Assembly: GCA_951812925.1 (NCBI GenBank)
Contig: OX638368.1
Location: 149,654,492-149,718,491, forward strand
DNA from: Calliopum simillimum
Lineage: Eukaryota > Arthropoda > Insecta > Diptera > Lauxaniidae
Reading direction: 5' to 3'
Length of the DNA: 64,000 bases
This document shows positions 1 to 11,292 of the stretch, in pieces. How positions within the stretch are numbered: position 1 is the stretch's first letter; the number at the start of each line of letters is the position of its first letter. A model generated the notes under the pieces. That model did no database searches, was not told the DNA's origin, and was given only the letters and a program-made list of their open reading frames with translations. Position numbers and translations under genes: made by a program.

Positions 1-3000
1 TAGAGGTAGAGGTAGAGGTAGAGGTAGAGGTAGAGGTAGAGGTAGAGGTAGAGGTAGAGGTAGAGGTAGAGGTAGAGGTAGAGGTAGAGGTAGAGGTAGA
101 GGTAGAGGTAGAGGTAGAGGTAGAGGTAGAGGTAGAGGTAGAGGTAGAGGTAGAGGTAGAGGTAGAGGTAGAGGTAGAGGTAGAGGTAGAGGTAGAGGTA
201 GAGGTAGAGGTAGAGGTAGAGGTAGAGGTAGAGGTAGAGGTAGAGGTAGAGGTAGAGGTAGAGGTAGAGGTAGGTAGAGGTAGAGGTAGAGGTAGAGGTA
301 GAGGTAGAGGTAGAGGTAGAGGTAGAGGTAGAGGTAGAGGTAGAGGTAGAGGTAGAGGTAGAGGTAGAGGTAGAGGTAGAGGTAGAGGTAGAGGTAGAGG
401 TAGAGGTAGAGGTAGAGGTAGAGGTAGAGGTAGAGGTAGAGGTAGAGGTAGAGGTAGAGGTAGAGGTAGAGGTAGAGGTAGAGTAGAGGTAGAGGTAGAG
501 GTAGAGGTAGAGGTAGAGGTAGAGGTAGAGGTAGAGGTAGAGGTAGAGGTAGAGGTAGAGGTAGAGGTAGAGGTAGAGGTAGAGGTAGAGGTAGAGGTAG
601 AGGTAGAGGTAGAGGTAGAGGTAGAGGTAGAGGTAGAGGTAGAGGTAGAGGTAGAGGTAGAGGTAGAGGTAGAGGTAGAGGTAGAGGTAGAGGTAGAGGT
701 AGAGGTAGAGGTAGAGGTAGAGGTAGAGGTAGAGGTAGAGGTAGAGGTAGAGGTAGAGGTAGAGGTAGAGTAGAGGTAGAGGTAGAGGTAGAGGTAGAGG
801 TAGAGGTAGAGGTAGAGGTAGAGGTAGAGGTAGAGGTAGAGGTAGAGGTAGAGGTAGAGGTAGAGGTAGAGGTAGAGGTAGAGGTAGAGGTAGAGGTAGA
901 GGTAGAGGTAGAGGTAGAGGTAGAGGTAGAGGTAGAGGTAGAGGTAGAGGTAGAGGTAGAGGTAGAGGTAGAGGTAGAGGTAGAGGTAGAGGTAGAGGTA
1001 GAGGTAGAGGTAGAGGTAGAGGTAGAGGTAGAGGTAGAGGTAGAGGTAGAGGTAGAGGTAGAGGTAGAGGTAGAGGTAGAGGTAGAGGTAGAGGTAGAGG
1101 TAGAGGTAGAGGTAGAGGTAGAGGTAGAGGTAGAGGTAGAGGTAGAGGTAGAGGTAGAGGTAGAGGTAGAGGTAGAGGTAGAGGTAGAGGTAGAGGTAGA
1201 GGTAGAGGTAGAGGTAGAGGTAGAGGTAGAGGTAGAGGTAGAGGTAGAGGTAGAGGTAGAGGTAGAGGTAGAGGTAGAGGTAGAGGTAGAGGTAGAGGTA
1301 GAGGTAGAGGTAGAGGTAGAGGTAGAGGTAGAGGTAGAGGTAGAGGTAGAGGTAGAGGTAGAGGTAGAGGTAGAGGTAGAGGTAGAGGTAGAGGTAGAGG
1401 TAGAGGTAGAGGTAGAGGTAGAGGTAGAGGTAGAGGTAGAGGTAGAGGTAGAGGTAGAGGTAGAGGTAGAGGTAGAGGTAGAGGTAGAGGTAGAGGTAGA
1501 GGTAGAGGTAGAGGTAGAGTAGAGGTAGAGGTAGAGGTAGAGGTAGAGGTAGAGGTAGAGGTAGAGGTAGAGGTAGAGGTAGAGGTAGAGGTAGAGGTAG
1601 AGGTAGAGGTAGAGGTAGAGGTAGAGGTAGAGGTAGAGGTAGAGGTAGAGGTAGAGGTAGAGGTAGAGGTAGAGGTAGAGGTAGAGGTAGAGGTAGAGGT
1701 AGAGGTAGAGGTAGAGGTAGAGGTAGAGGTAGAGGTAGAGGTAGAGGTAGAGGTAGAGGTAGAGGTAGAGGTAGAGGTAGAGGTAGAGGTAGAGGTAGAG
1801 GTAGAGGTAGAGGTAGAGGTAGAGGTAGAGGTAGAGGTAGAGGTAGAGGTAGAGGTAGAGGTAGAGGTAGAGGTAGAGGTAGAGGTAGAGGTAGAGGTAG
1901 AGGTAGAGGTAGAGGTAGAGGTAGAGGTAGAGGTAGAGGTAGAGGTAGAGGTAGAGGTAGAGGTAGAGGTAGAGGTAGAGGTAGAGGTAGAGGTAGAGGT
2001 AGAGGTAGAGGTAGAGGTAGAGGTAGAGGTAGAGGTAGAGGTAGAGGTAGAGGTAGAGGTAGAGGTAGAGGTAGAGGTAGAGGTAGAGGTAGAGGTAGAG
2101 GTAGAGGTAGAGGTAGAGGTAGAGGTAGAGGTAGAGGTAGAGGTAGAGGTAGAGGTAGAGGTAGAGGTAGAGGTAGAGGTAGAGGTAGAGGTAGAGGTAG
2201 AGGTAGAGGTAGAGGTAGAGGTAGAGGTAGAGGTAGAGGTAGAGGTAGAGGTAGAGGTAGAGGTAGAGGTAGAGGTAGAGGTAGAGGTAGAGGTAGAGGT
2301 AGAGGTAGAGGTAGAGGTAGAGGTAGAGTAGAGGTAGAGGTAGAGGTAGAGGTAGAGGTAGAGGTAGAGGTAGAGGTAGAGGTAGAGGTAGAGGTAGAGG
2401 TAGAGGTAGAGGTAGAGGTAGAGGTAGAGGTAGAGGTAGAGGTAGAGGTAGAGGTAGAGGTAGAGGTAGAGGTAGAGGTAGAGGTAGAGGTAGAGGTAGA
2501 GGTAGAGGTAGAGGTAGAGGTAGAGGTAGAGGTAGAGGTAGAGGTAGAGGTAGAGGTAGAGGTAGAGGTAGAGGTAGAGGTAGAGGTAGGTAGAGGTAGA
2601 GGTAGAGGTAGAGGTAGAGGTAGAGGTAGAGGTAGAGGTAGAGGTAGAGGTAGAGGTAGAGGTAGAGGTAGAGGTAGAGGTAGAGGTAGAGGTAGAGGTA
2701 GAGGTAGAGGTAGAGGTAGAGGTAGAGGTAGAGGTAGAGGTAGAGGTAGAGGTAGAGGTAGAGGTAGAGGTAGAGGTAGAGGTAGAGGTAGAGGTAGAGG
2801 TAGAGGTAGAGGTAGAGGTAGAGGTAGAGGTAGAGGTAGAGGTAGAGGTAGAGGTAGAGGTAGAGGTAGAGGTAGAGGTAGAGGTAGAGGTAGAGGTAGA
2901 GGTAGAGGTAGAGGTAGAGGTAGAGGTAGAGGTAGAGGTAGAGGTAGAGGTAGAGGTAGAGGTAGAGGTAGAGGTAGAGGTAGAGGTAGAGGTAGAGGTA

Positions 3001-4785
3001 GAGGTAGAGGTAGAGGTAGAGGTAGAGGTAGAGTAGAGGTAGAGGTAGAGGTAGAGGTAGAGGTAGAGGTAGAGGTAGAGGTAGAGGTAGAGGTAGAGGT
3101 AGAGGTAGAGGTAGAGGTAGGTAGAGGTAGAGGTAGAGGTAGAGGTAGAGGTAGAGGTAGAGGTAGAGGTAGAGGTAGAGGTAGAGGTAGAGGTAGAGGT
3201 AGAGGTAGAGGTAGAGGTAGAGGTAGAGGTAGAGGTAGAGGTAGAGGTAGAGGTAGAGGTAGAGGTAGAGGTAGAGGTAGAGGTAGAGGTAGAGGTAGAG
3301 GTAGAGGTAGAGGTAGAGGTAGAGGTAGAGGTAGAGGTAGAGGTAGAGGTAGAGGTAGAGTAGAGGTAGAGGTAGAGGTAGAGGTAGAGGTAGAGGTAGA
3401 GGTAGAGGTAGAGGTAGAGGTAGAGGTAGAGGTAGAGGTAGAGGTAGAGGTAGAGGTAGAGGTAGAGGTAGAGGTAGAGGTAGAGGTAGAGGTAGAGGTA
3501 GAGGTAGAGGTAGAGGTAGAGGTAGAGGTAGAGGTAGAGGTAGAGGTAGAGGTAGAGGTAGAGGTAGAGGTAGAGGTAGAGGTAGAGGTAGAGGTAGAGG
3601 TAGAGGTAGAGGTAGAGGTAGAGGTAGAGGTAGAGGTAGAGGTAGAGGTAGAGGTAGAGGTAGAGGTAGAGGTAGAGGTAGAGGTAGAGGTAGAGGTAGA
3701 GGTAGAGGTAGAGGTAGAGGTAGAGGTAGAGGTAGAGGTAGAGGTAGAGGTAGAGGTAGAGGTAGAGGTAGAGGTAGAGGTAGAGGTAGAGGTAGAGGTA
3801 GAGGTAGAGGTAGAGGTAGAGGTAGAGGTAGAGGTAGAGGTAGAGGTAGAGGTAGAGGTAGAGGTAGAGGTAGAGGTAGAGGTAGAGGTAGAGGTAGAGG
3901 TAGAGGTAGAGGTAGAGGTAGAGGTAGAGGTAGAGGTAGAGGTAGAGGTAGAGGTAGAGGTAGAGGTAGAGGTAGAGGTAGAGGTAGAGGTAGAGGTAGA
4001 GGTAGAGGTAGAGGTAGAGGTAGAGGTAGAGGTAGAGGTAGAGGTAGAGGTAGAGGTAGAGGTAGAGGTAGAGTAGAGGTAGAGGTAGAGGTAGAGGTAG
4101 AGGTAGAGGTAGAGGTAGAGGTAGAGGTAGAGGTAGAGGTAGAGGTAGAGGTAGAGGTAGAGGTAGAGGTAGAGGTAGAGGTAGAGGTAGAGGTAGAGGT
4201 AGAGGTAGAGGTAGAGGTAGAGGTAGAGGTAGAGGTAGAGGTAGAGGTAGAGGTAGAGGTAGAGGTAGAGGTAGAGGTAGAGGTAGAGGTAGAGGTAGAG
4301 GTAGAGGTAGAGGTAGAGGTAGAGGTGGGTAGAGGTAGAGGTAGAGGTAGAGGTAGAGGTAGAGGTAGAGGTAGAGGTAGAGGTAGAGGTAGAGGTAGAG
4401 GTAGAGGTAGAGGTAGAGGTAGAGGTAGAGGTAGAGGTAGAGGTAGAGGTAGAGGTAGAGGTAGAGGTAGAGGTAGAGGTAGAGGTAGAGGTAGAGGTAG
4501 AGGTAGAGGTAGAGGTAGAGGTAGAGGTAGAGGTAGAGGTAGAGGTAGAGGTAGAGGTAGAGGTAGAGGTAGAGGTAGAGGTAGAGGTAGAGGTAGAGGT
4601 AGAGGTAGAGGTAGAGGTAGAGGTAGAGGTAGAGGTAGAGGTAGAGGTAGAGGTAGAGGTAGAGGTAGAGGTAGAGGTAGAGGTAGAGGTAGAGGTAGAG
4701 GTAGAGGTATGGGTATAGGTAGAGGTAGAGGTAGAGGTAGAGGTAGAGGTAGAGGTAGAGGTAGAGGTAGAGGTAGAGGTAGTGG
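1..4785. repeat. TAGAGG hexamer satellite array (about 790 copies)
   Basis: The sequence is TAGAGG repeated with almost no substitution for 4.8 kb, and it continues off the left edge. Rare interruptions are 5-base units (TAGAG) near 483, 770, 1519, 2328, 3033, 3360 and 4073, and 4-base units (TAGG) near 271, 2587 and 3118. Near the right end there are variant units (GTGG at 4326, a TATGGGTATAGG stretch at 4709). One plus-strand frame reads Gly-Arg throughout and one reads Val-Glu; the third has a stop every unit. The minus strand is open in all frames. The single-base losses could be real or leftover assembly errors. It does not match a canonical insect telomere repeat. Confidence 0.97.
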
Positions 4786-5010
4786 TGCGATCCATGAAAA
4801 ACAAATTCATACACAACGAGAAACTGTCTGGTGCGGATTTTTGTTATTGGGCCTTACATTTTTGAAAATGAGGCATTGCAGTTACTGTAAATGGCATTTG
4901 TTGCAGGAACATGACAATGGAGTTCTTGTGTACGGCATGGATTCGGATGACATGTGGTTTCAAAAGGATGGCGCCACCTGCCACACCGCGCATGAAACAA
5001 TAAATTTAAA
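4786..5010 (+). pseudogene. mariner-superfamily transposase fragment
   Basis: Right after the hexamer array the translation reads AIHEKQIHTQRETVWCGF and, 50 residues later, MWFQKDGATCHTAHETI. These resemble conserved catalytic-core blocks of insect IS630-Tc1-mariner transposases, the second containing the middle catalytic Asp (QKDGA). Between them, IGPYIFENEA and AVTVNG are read in other frames, so the piece carries frameshifts and a deletion. N-terminal DNA-binding and C-terminal parts are absent and similarity ends near 5010. The 292-residue open frame at 4325-5203 that joins Gly-Arg repeats to this piece is an accident of reading frame, not a gene. Confidence 0.75.
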
Positions 5011-6240
5011 TAAAAAAATTCACTCTTATTGGGACGCCCTTTATATAAATTTTAAATACACATCGGATAAAAGTCGTCCCAAATATTCATTACACGAAAA
5101 TTTTAAGCCTTTCATTACGCAATATAAAAACGAAATCTCATTGACCGTAAATGGTGTAACAGTTATCTCAAAGGGCATTTCGCTCAATTCGTTTACATTC
5201 TGAAACATACACATTTACTGACTTAATTCATATATTCATGTTTATCTTGATGAAAAGCTTTATTAAAACACATACTTATTTGTGCAAACACACACACACT
5301 GAAACATGAAGCCACAAGCATTTTCGCACATTTACCGCTTGTAAATATTTACATTTCACGGCTGAATTGAATGGAACCTGTACAAAGTGTTTGAAAAAGG
5401 CTTCATCTTTTTTTTTCGTTATAAAGAAAGCTCATCTTGAATTTTGCAAAAAGGTGCAATTAATATTTAAAAAAGTAATTTATGTCCATTGAAAGCAGCT
5501 ACTGCTGATCCTTGTGTGTGTCCTTGAAGCAGATTCTGCTATTCCTCATTGCAGCAGCTTTAGCTACCGCTAATAACGCAGTTGCTTGGTATAACGAATC
5601 AAAAATTTTGTGGGGAAATGGGAAACAACTGAACGTTTAAAAAAACATAGAAATGAAATTGGATCACAACGTTCTTGAACAGCCTATTAATTTATATGTA
5701 TATAAACAAGAGGGTGCTGCTAGGCGTAATAATAATAAGTACAAGATAGCATGATTATGCAAGAGTAAATCGGTAAATGTAAGCAAGACCAGCAAACATT
5801 TTGTTTTGCGGAAGGATCATATTTCGGGGAACTTATGCTATTGAGGTATAGTTTTTCAATGTGGTATGGTCGCATATCTTCGATTTGGGAAAGAACCTGC
5901 GAACGTCACTGCTTTCATCCTGTCAGAAAACGTGAAAAACCAGGGATGTGTTACTGTCATGGACCAAACAAAATTTTTCCGATGTCAGTTGAACGAAACG
6001 TAAATCGCATGTTGTCGATGTAATTTTGCGCATTTTTTGCAACAAAATTTTGTAGAAAAAAAGTTGCTTTTTGGTGAAGTTCAATTTATATTCAATTAAG
6101 GTAAATAAAAAATATTGCGAAAAAAGTGTGTAACTATGTAAATTCACAACGTTTCCAATTTAATTTTTACAATTTTGTAATTTCTTAAAATTGGCCAGTG
6201 TGGTATAGTCGGGGCTCGCTTATGTGGTATATGAACATTT
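5011..6240. other. AT-rich spacer, nothing recognised
   Basis: No coding similarity, TIR or tandem array was seen. It contains a short CA run at 5288-5299. The only open frame of note (62 codons from 5835) has no recognisable motif. Confidence 0.5.
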
Positions 6241-7855
6241 CTTGATATTCTTAACATTATTTGATGGCTCTTTATTTTTTAATAAGATCTATGAGTTTGA
6301 GAACCAATGTAAATTTGTATAAATTTGGGGAAAAATTAAACAATCTAAATATTGATTTCAGAGATATTTTAAATAATTTCAGTGATTTTTCTCTTCAAAT
6401 TGAAAAAGGTCTTAATGAGACTGTTATTGAAGAGACCATACTTCACAATAATACCATTACCGCGTCTTCTGTGGTTATTGCATCCACTCCGTCGATACCA
6501 ACTCATACCAAGAAAGCTAAATCCCTTAAAAAAGAAAAGAAAACCGAGACCAAAGCTTACTAAAAGTTTAGAAAACACTGGCGCTGCAGCCACTTTATCT
6601 TCTTCTATTCCTACAACTTCGTCGAATATGCCGAATAGTGTCCATCCAACCCCGTCAACATCAACCAATACCCATGTTGTTGATACGGTTGTTGTCCCCG
6701 TCTCCTTGCGTGAATTGCCTAAATCGAAATCAATTTTTGTTTGGCGGCAGCACCCTGACACAACTTCTGACAATATTATAGAGTTTTAAAGACAGAATAA
6801 TGTCATTCCTCTTGACGCATATGTTTCATGTAGGATACTTGGCAATAAGCCAACACATGCTTCCTTTAAAATAACGGTGGCTTCTGATCATTTTCCTGCG
6901 TTCTGCAATTCAAAAGTATGGGTCGACAATGCCTTCATTTCTGAATTCAAAGAAACTAAGAAGACTCGACAATCCCTTTACTGCCAAAATGTAAGGTGCC
7001 TACGTTCAAAGACTCATGATTTATTTTTAGCAATTTAGAATTTTTCTGAGGACGTTATCATTTTTACCGAGACTTGGTTAAATAACAATATACTTAACTC
7101 GAAGTTATTTGCCAACAGTTTTAATGACAGACATACAAATGACCTTTCTCCAGTCGGTGGAGGTGTTTTAATAGCAATAACAAACCATTTGACGAGTTCT
7201 TTGTTTGACATTCCCTGTGCATCTGACATTGAACTAATATGCGTAATTAGAAGTTACTATTCGCAAGTCAAATTTATATATTCTTAACACCTATATTCCT
7301 CTTAATAGTAGCATAGAAGTCTACGATAGTCTTGCACAGGCCGTAAAATACATTACTCAGAAACTTGACGTTAATGACGACATTTTATTGTGAAGTGATT
7401 TCAATTTGCCTGGTCTAAAATGGACTTTGTCTGAGGATGACACATATTATTATGCGTCATGTCCTAAGACCCGACAACAACAAATTTTTGTTGACGAAAT
7501 TTTAACTGATTTACAACAAGTTAGTTGTATAACGAACTGTCACGGACGACAACTTAACTTAGTTTTGGTTATAGATAGTAGTAAGGTTGTTGTAAAAACC
7601 GCCTTCAATGCCCTAAGTATGGATGATACTTATCATCCACCTTTGAATATATTGTACCAAGCACATCAAAATAATTTAAATAATAAATGTTCTTCTTTTA
7701 AAATTTATGAGTTCAATTTCAAAAAAGCTGACTTTGAAGTTGAATAACATTTTAAGGAACAATGTTAATAATTTTTTAAACTTCTTTGAAAATAATTCTT
7801 TGGATAATAATATAAAATAAAATATAAATATTGTATAAAATTACTTGCATAATTT
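6241..7855 (+). pseudogene. LINE relic: ORF1 C-terminus joined to endonuclease domain of ORF2 (jockey/CR1-like)
   Basis: Read across frames, 6261-6790 gives a low-complexity Ser/Thr/Pro/Lys ORF1-like region. 6790-6960 gives an ORF1 C-terminal block (CRILGNKPTHASFKI). From about 6980 follow LINE endonuclease blocks: QNVRCLRSKTHDLF, the acidic motif VIIFTETWLNN, GGGVLIAITNHL, a degraded GDFNLP box reading stop-SDFNLPGLKW near 7393, then DDTYHPPLNI. Similarity continues in a shifted frame (LNNILRNNVNNFLNFF) to about 7850. Stops at several points and the frame changes show it is dead. ORF1 and ORF2 follow with almost no spacer, suggesting a deletion. The reverse transcriptase is missing. Clade assignment is from memory of motifs and is tentative. 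Confidence 0.75.
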
Positions 7856-8793
7856 TAAGTGTTTTATAATTATACATATTATCATTTATAGAAACAAATT
7901 TGCATTATTTCAGGGGTATGCGCTTATAGAAGAGTCATAAGATCATCGCGTAGAAGGATAACAATAGTTGCATTTTAAAAGATTTTGATAGTGAGTGTTT
8001 CTTAATTAAACATAATTAAGATTTGTTGCATAAAATTCCTTTGGAACGAATCTACAATTATTTGGAATATATAAAATCTCAATAATGTTTGCTGGGGAAT
8101 GCATAAATATAAAAACGTTTGAATGTGCATTAAGAAAAATTGAAAGGGAGTGCGATGTAGAGGCTGCATATATACTGTGTGATGTTGTCGAAAGATTTAT
8201 GCGTTCGTAGCGCAAAACTGGGACACAAGTAAATAAATTCATTTGTGCTGCAGCAGCAGCTGTAGCAGAAAAAACAAAACAAAAAAGAAGACATAGGATA
8301 TAGCAAGATAAATGAAGGCATTAAATTAAGTGCAAATGAAGTAAAATAAAGGACAACACTCGGCCTCGCACCGCTGTTTCTTCTTTTAATTCACAAAACA
8401 GCTATTCAGCACAAGGCAAAAAACAAACAAATAAAAAATAAAACGCAAAAACAAAAACAATAACGAAAAACATGATGATGTTAATGGTTTTTAATTTAGC
8501 CACTAAAGAGGATTCCAGCAAAGTGTAATAACAACAACAATTACACTAATAGGGGGGACAACTAAGCGCCTTTCTTAACCAGTGGAAGGACATAAAAATC
8601 CATTTTAACAAAATCTGTTTTATTGCAAAAACAAATATGTACTTAAAAAGGTTCATGTGTTTGTCTAAAGCATCCAAGCGGTTCGAAAAAATTTAATTTA
8701 CTGGTAGCAGAAAACGGATTCCTTTAGAGTACATTGTACTGATCAATTCGAATCCCTGTTTAGTAGTGAAATTTTATAGCAAATATTTCTGTA
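7856..8793. other. AT-rich spacer, nothing recognised
   Basis: Contains short CAG/CTG-like runs at 8250-8265 and A-rich tracts. No coding or repeat structure that I can support. Confidence 0.4.
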
Positions 8794-8796
8794 GTA

Positions 8797-9657
8797 GGGT
8801 AAGCTGGGGTACACCGTAGCACATTTGACTTTGCCATTTTCGGTGTGAAAAGGCCTTTCGAAATCATATCTTATTAGAGTGAAAGCAACGTTATGAACTT
8901 TGGCAGTTCTCTTTCAACTCCTCCCGCTCTAATACGCTTTTTTAACTTTTTGTGTTTTTTTTTTTGTAATTTTCGGCATCTTTTTCTAAGGGTTTTGCAA
9001 ATAAAGTTGTATTATTTTTTAAAAGTAAGTATGCAAATTTGGTAGCACTAACCTTTATAATAAATAGAATAAAACTGGTTTTTATCAAGGTCAAATAGTT
9101 TAAATTTTAAAATATTTTTAATTCTTCAATAGATTTTGGGGCACATTTGACTTCTGCCGATTGGGCACATTTGACATTCATCCATACATATGTTTTTGTG
9201 TATTTTAAATTAAATTGGGTTTTTATTAAACCGGAAGTGGACTTTGAGAAGGTCAATTGAGTTTAAGCTACCAACTTCAACAAATCCAGCCTCAACTTCA
9301 CGTTCATGCACCAAATACGTATTTGACATCGACTTCTCACACCTTTATATAAATAATAATAATAATAAGTCTTCGTTAATACATACATAATTATTATTTG
9401 TATTTGTATGAAAAAAATATATGTATTAATGTTTTGTTTAATGTTTTTGTGCTATTTTTGTGTGTGTCAAATGACTTTTTTTGAAAAAGTTTAAAAAAAG
9501 ACTCTTAATGCAGTTTTTTAAAAAATTTTTTTTTTTTCTTGGTTTTAATCCTAAATAATCAATGTTTCAGAAACAGTAAAGAGTATTAAGATCGTGCAAT
9601 TATTTTCAAAGATACAGGTCCTTGAAAATTTAGTGTCAAATGTGCCCCAGTCTCCCC
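8797..9657. mobile_element. Non-autonomous TIR element, TA target
   Basis: The left end reads GGGTAAGCTGGGG, then an 8-base extra stretch, then CACATTTGAC. The right end, reverse-complemented, reads GGGGAGACTGGGG and CACATTTGAC directly. TA lies just outside both ends (8795-8796 and 9658-9659), the usual target of Tc1/mariner elements. The motif GGGCACATTTGAC also occurs twice inside (near 9138 and 9163). There is no transposase, so this is MITE-like. Confidence 0.65.
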
Positions 9658-9659
9658 TA

Positions 9660-10395
9660 CATACTGACTCAATATTCTCCTGTTTTAGGTGTCATTTTTG
9701 TACCTTTTTAAGAAGAGGACAAAAGTTACCCAAATGTGGGGGTTAAACAGGGTTAAGACTTTCAACAAAAATATTCCCCGCAATATTCTGCATAAGTTTG
9801 TTGAACATATTATACACCTCAGACGTAAGGATCATATAGTTAAATTCATCGATTTAACACAAGATTGCGGTATTGTTGTTTTTTCATGTCAAGTGGATAA
9901 AAAAACTTCCAAAATCGATTAAAAAAAAATGTGACGTGCTGGAGAAAAACCACGAGACACGGGTATTTTTTTTTAACGTCTACTTTAAGAATTTATCTTA
10001 GGAGCAGGCCTTATAACAAGGACTGCATACTTAGTTTCGGTCAAGACCCCCGAAAAGATCGCCTGCCCGGGGCTTGAATGAAGGTCTAAATGACAAAAAT
10101 CATTGTTTTTTCACAGTTTTTTTAACTTATCTCAAAAACTAAGTACGAAATTATTGGTAGTAATTCATTCTAAATCTTTGAAAAAGATTAATTTTCCACT
10201 TTTCTGTGTTTTTTTTTTTTTTTTTTCATTGTTCTACAGTGAAGTTTACCATATGGAAGTCCCGGAAGAAGTTAAAAAGTTTTGATTCAAAAAACGGTTT
10301 TTTTGCTATAACTCAAAATACAACACACACACAAACATTTTTGGCCTCAAAAAATGTAAAAAATCCGTTTGCCTATAATTTTGTTTTCAAATCTG
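9660..10395. other. Spacer with T tracts, nothing recognised
   Basis: Homopolymer T tracts at 9969-9976 and 10209-10226 and a GC-richer patch at 10040-10080. Short open frames here (60-78 codons) look like chance. Confidence 0.4.
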
Positions 10396-10399
10396 TATT

Positions 10400-11292
10400 C
10401 CAAAAGTAAAAGGTTTCCCGCTAGAGGCCGAAATTTGTTAAAAACAATTGTATATAAGGAAAAAGGTCGCTTTTTATGTTTTGTTTTAAAATATTTAGAA
10501 ACTAATGAAAAAATTAAGGACTTTCAAACGTGGTCTTCAGAATGGAAATCGAATAAAAATTGCGCGAGATATGATATGTCCTTACATATTTTGTATTTTT
10601 TGTGAAGGTATGATTTTGGGTATTTTTGTCTTACAGTATATTTTGCATCCAAAACTAAAGATTTTTTTATGTGTACTACCTTACGTTAAAACGTGATAAG
10701 CGACCAAGGACGTCAAAGTTAGTTTGTGGTTTCTTTGCGAAGTTCAGCCTGAGAGTTCCGATATTTTTAAATTTTTGTCAAAGATGCCTTTTTTGAGTAA
10801 GAGAGATTGTATACCCTAAAAACCTTAAAAAATATGCACTGTTATATCCCAACGAGTGTAGGATATATAATTTTCTATATTTTGTTCCTGAAAGTCATTT
10901 TTCCACAGCTAATGATTTGTGCGCTAAAGGCCGGTTTTTGTGAAAAAAAATCGGATTTTTAAAAGAAAAATTTTTCGACTAAAATTTGAGAGTTTAGATA
11001 TTAGAGTATTTTTTTATTGTAAAGATATGATTTTTGGTTATTTTTTTGTGTCACAGAATATATAAAAACTGTCATATCTCGCAGAAATTTCAACCAATTT
11101 CTATTCTACAGATCACATTTGAAAGCCAGTGACTTTTTCTTAGGTTTCTTGCCAAAATTGATAGAAAATTTTTAAGGAAAAAAATTGAAAGATCGCTTCA
11201 AAATAAAAATTTCGAAAAATTGGATTTTTTTTTTTTTTTCACAAAAATCGGCCCTTAGTCCACAAACTATTAGCTGTGGAAAAATAACATAG
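10400..11292. repeat. Cluster of three related repeat units, two direct and one inverted
   Basis: A unit beginning with a GGCCGATTTTTGTGAAAAA-like block and continuing to ACTTTCAAACGTGGTCTTCAG and GCGAGATATGA appears in plus orientation at about 10420-10620. Its first part recurs in plus orientation at 10895-10980 (with CATTTTTCCACAGCTAAT). The whole unit is inverted at 11292-11040. The 10897-10975 and 11205-11292 copies pair as an imperfect inverted repeat. No coding potential or terminal target duplication was seen. Confidence 0.6.

Noticed and set aside
1..4785. Hexamer array considered as telomeric repeat
   Set aside because: TAGAGG is not the insect TTAGG-type motif, and the array borders transposon sequence rather than showing subtelomeric features.
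4325..5203. 292-codon open frame starting with a long Gly-Arg repeat
   Set aside because: The frame is open only because the hexamer reads GGTAGA; it runs by chance into a broken transposase fragment. No sign of a real RG-rich protein gene.
8735..8760. AATTCGAATCCC resembling a tRNA B box
   Set aside because: No matching acceptor stem, A box or anticodon arm could be placed upstream.
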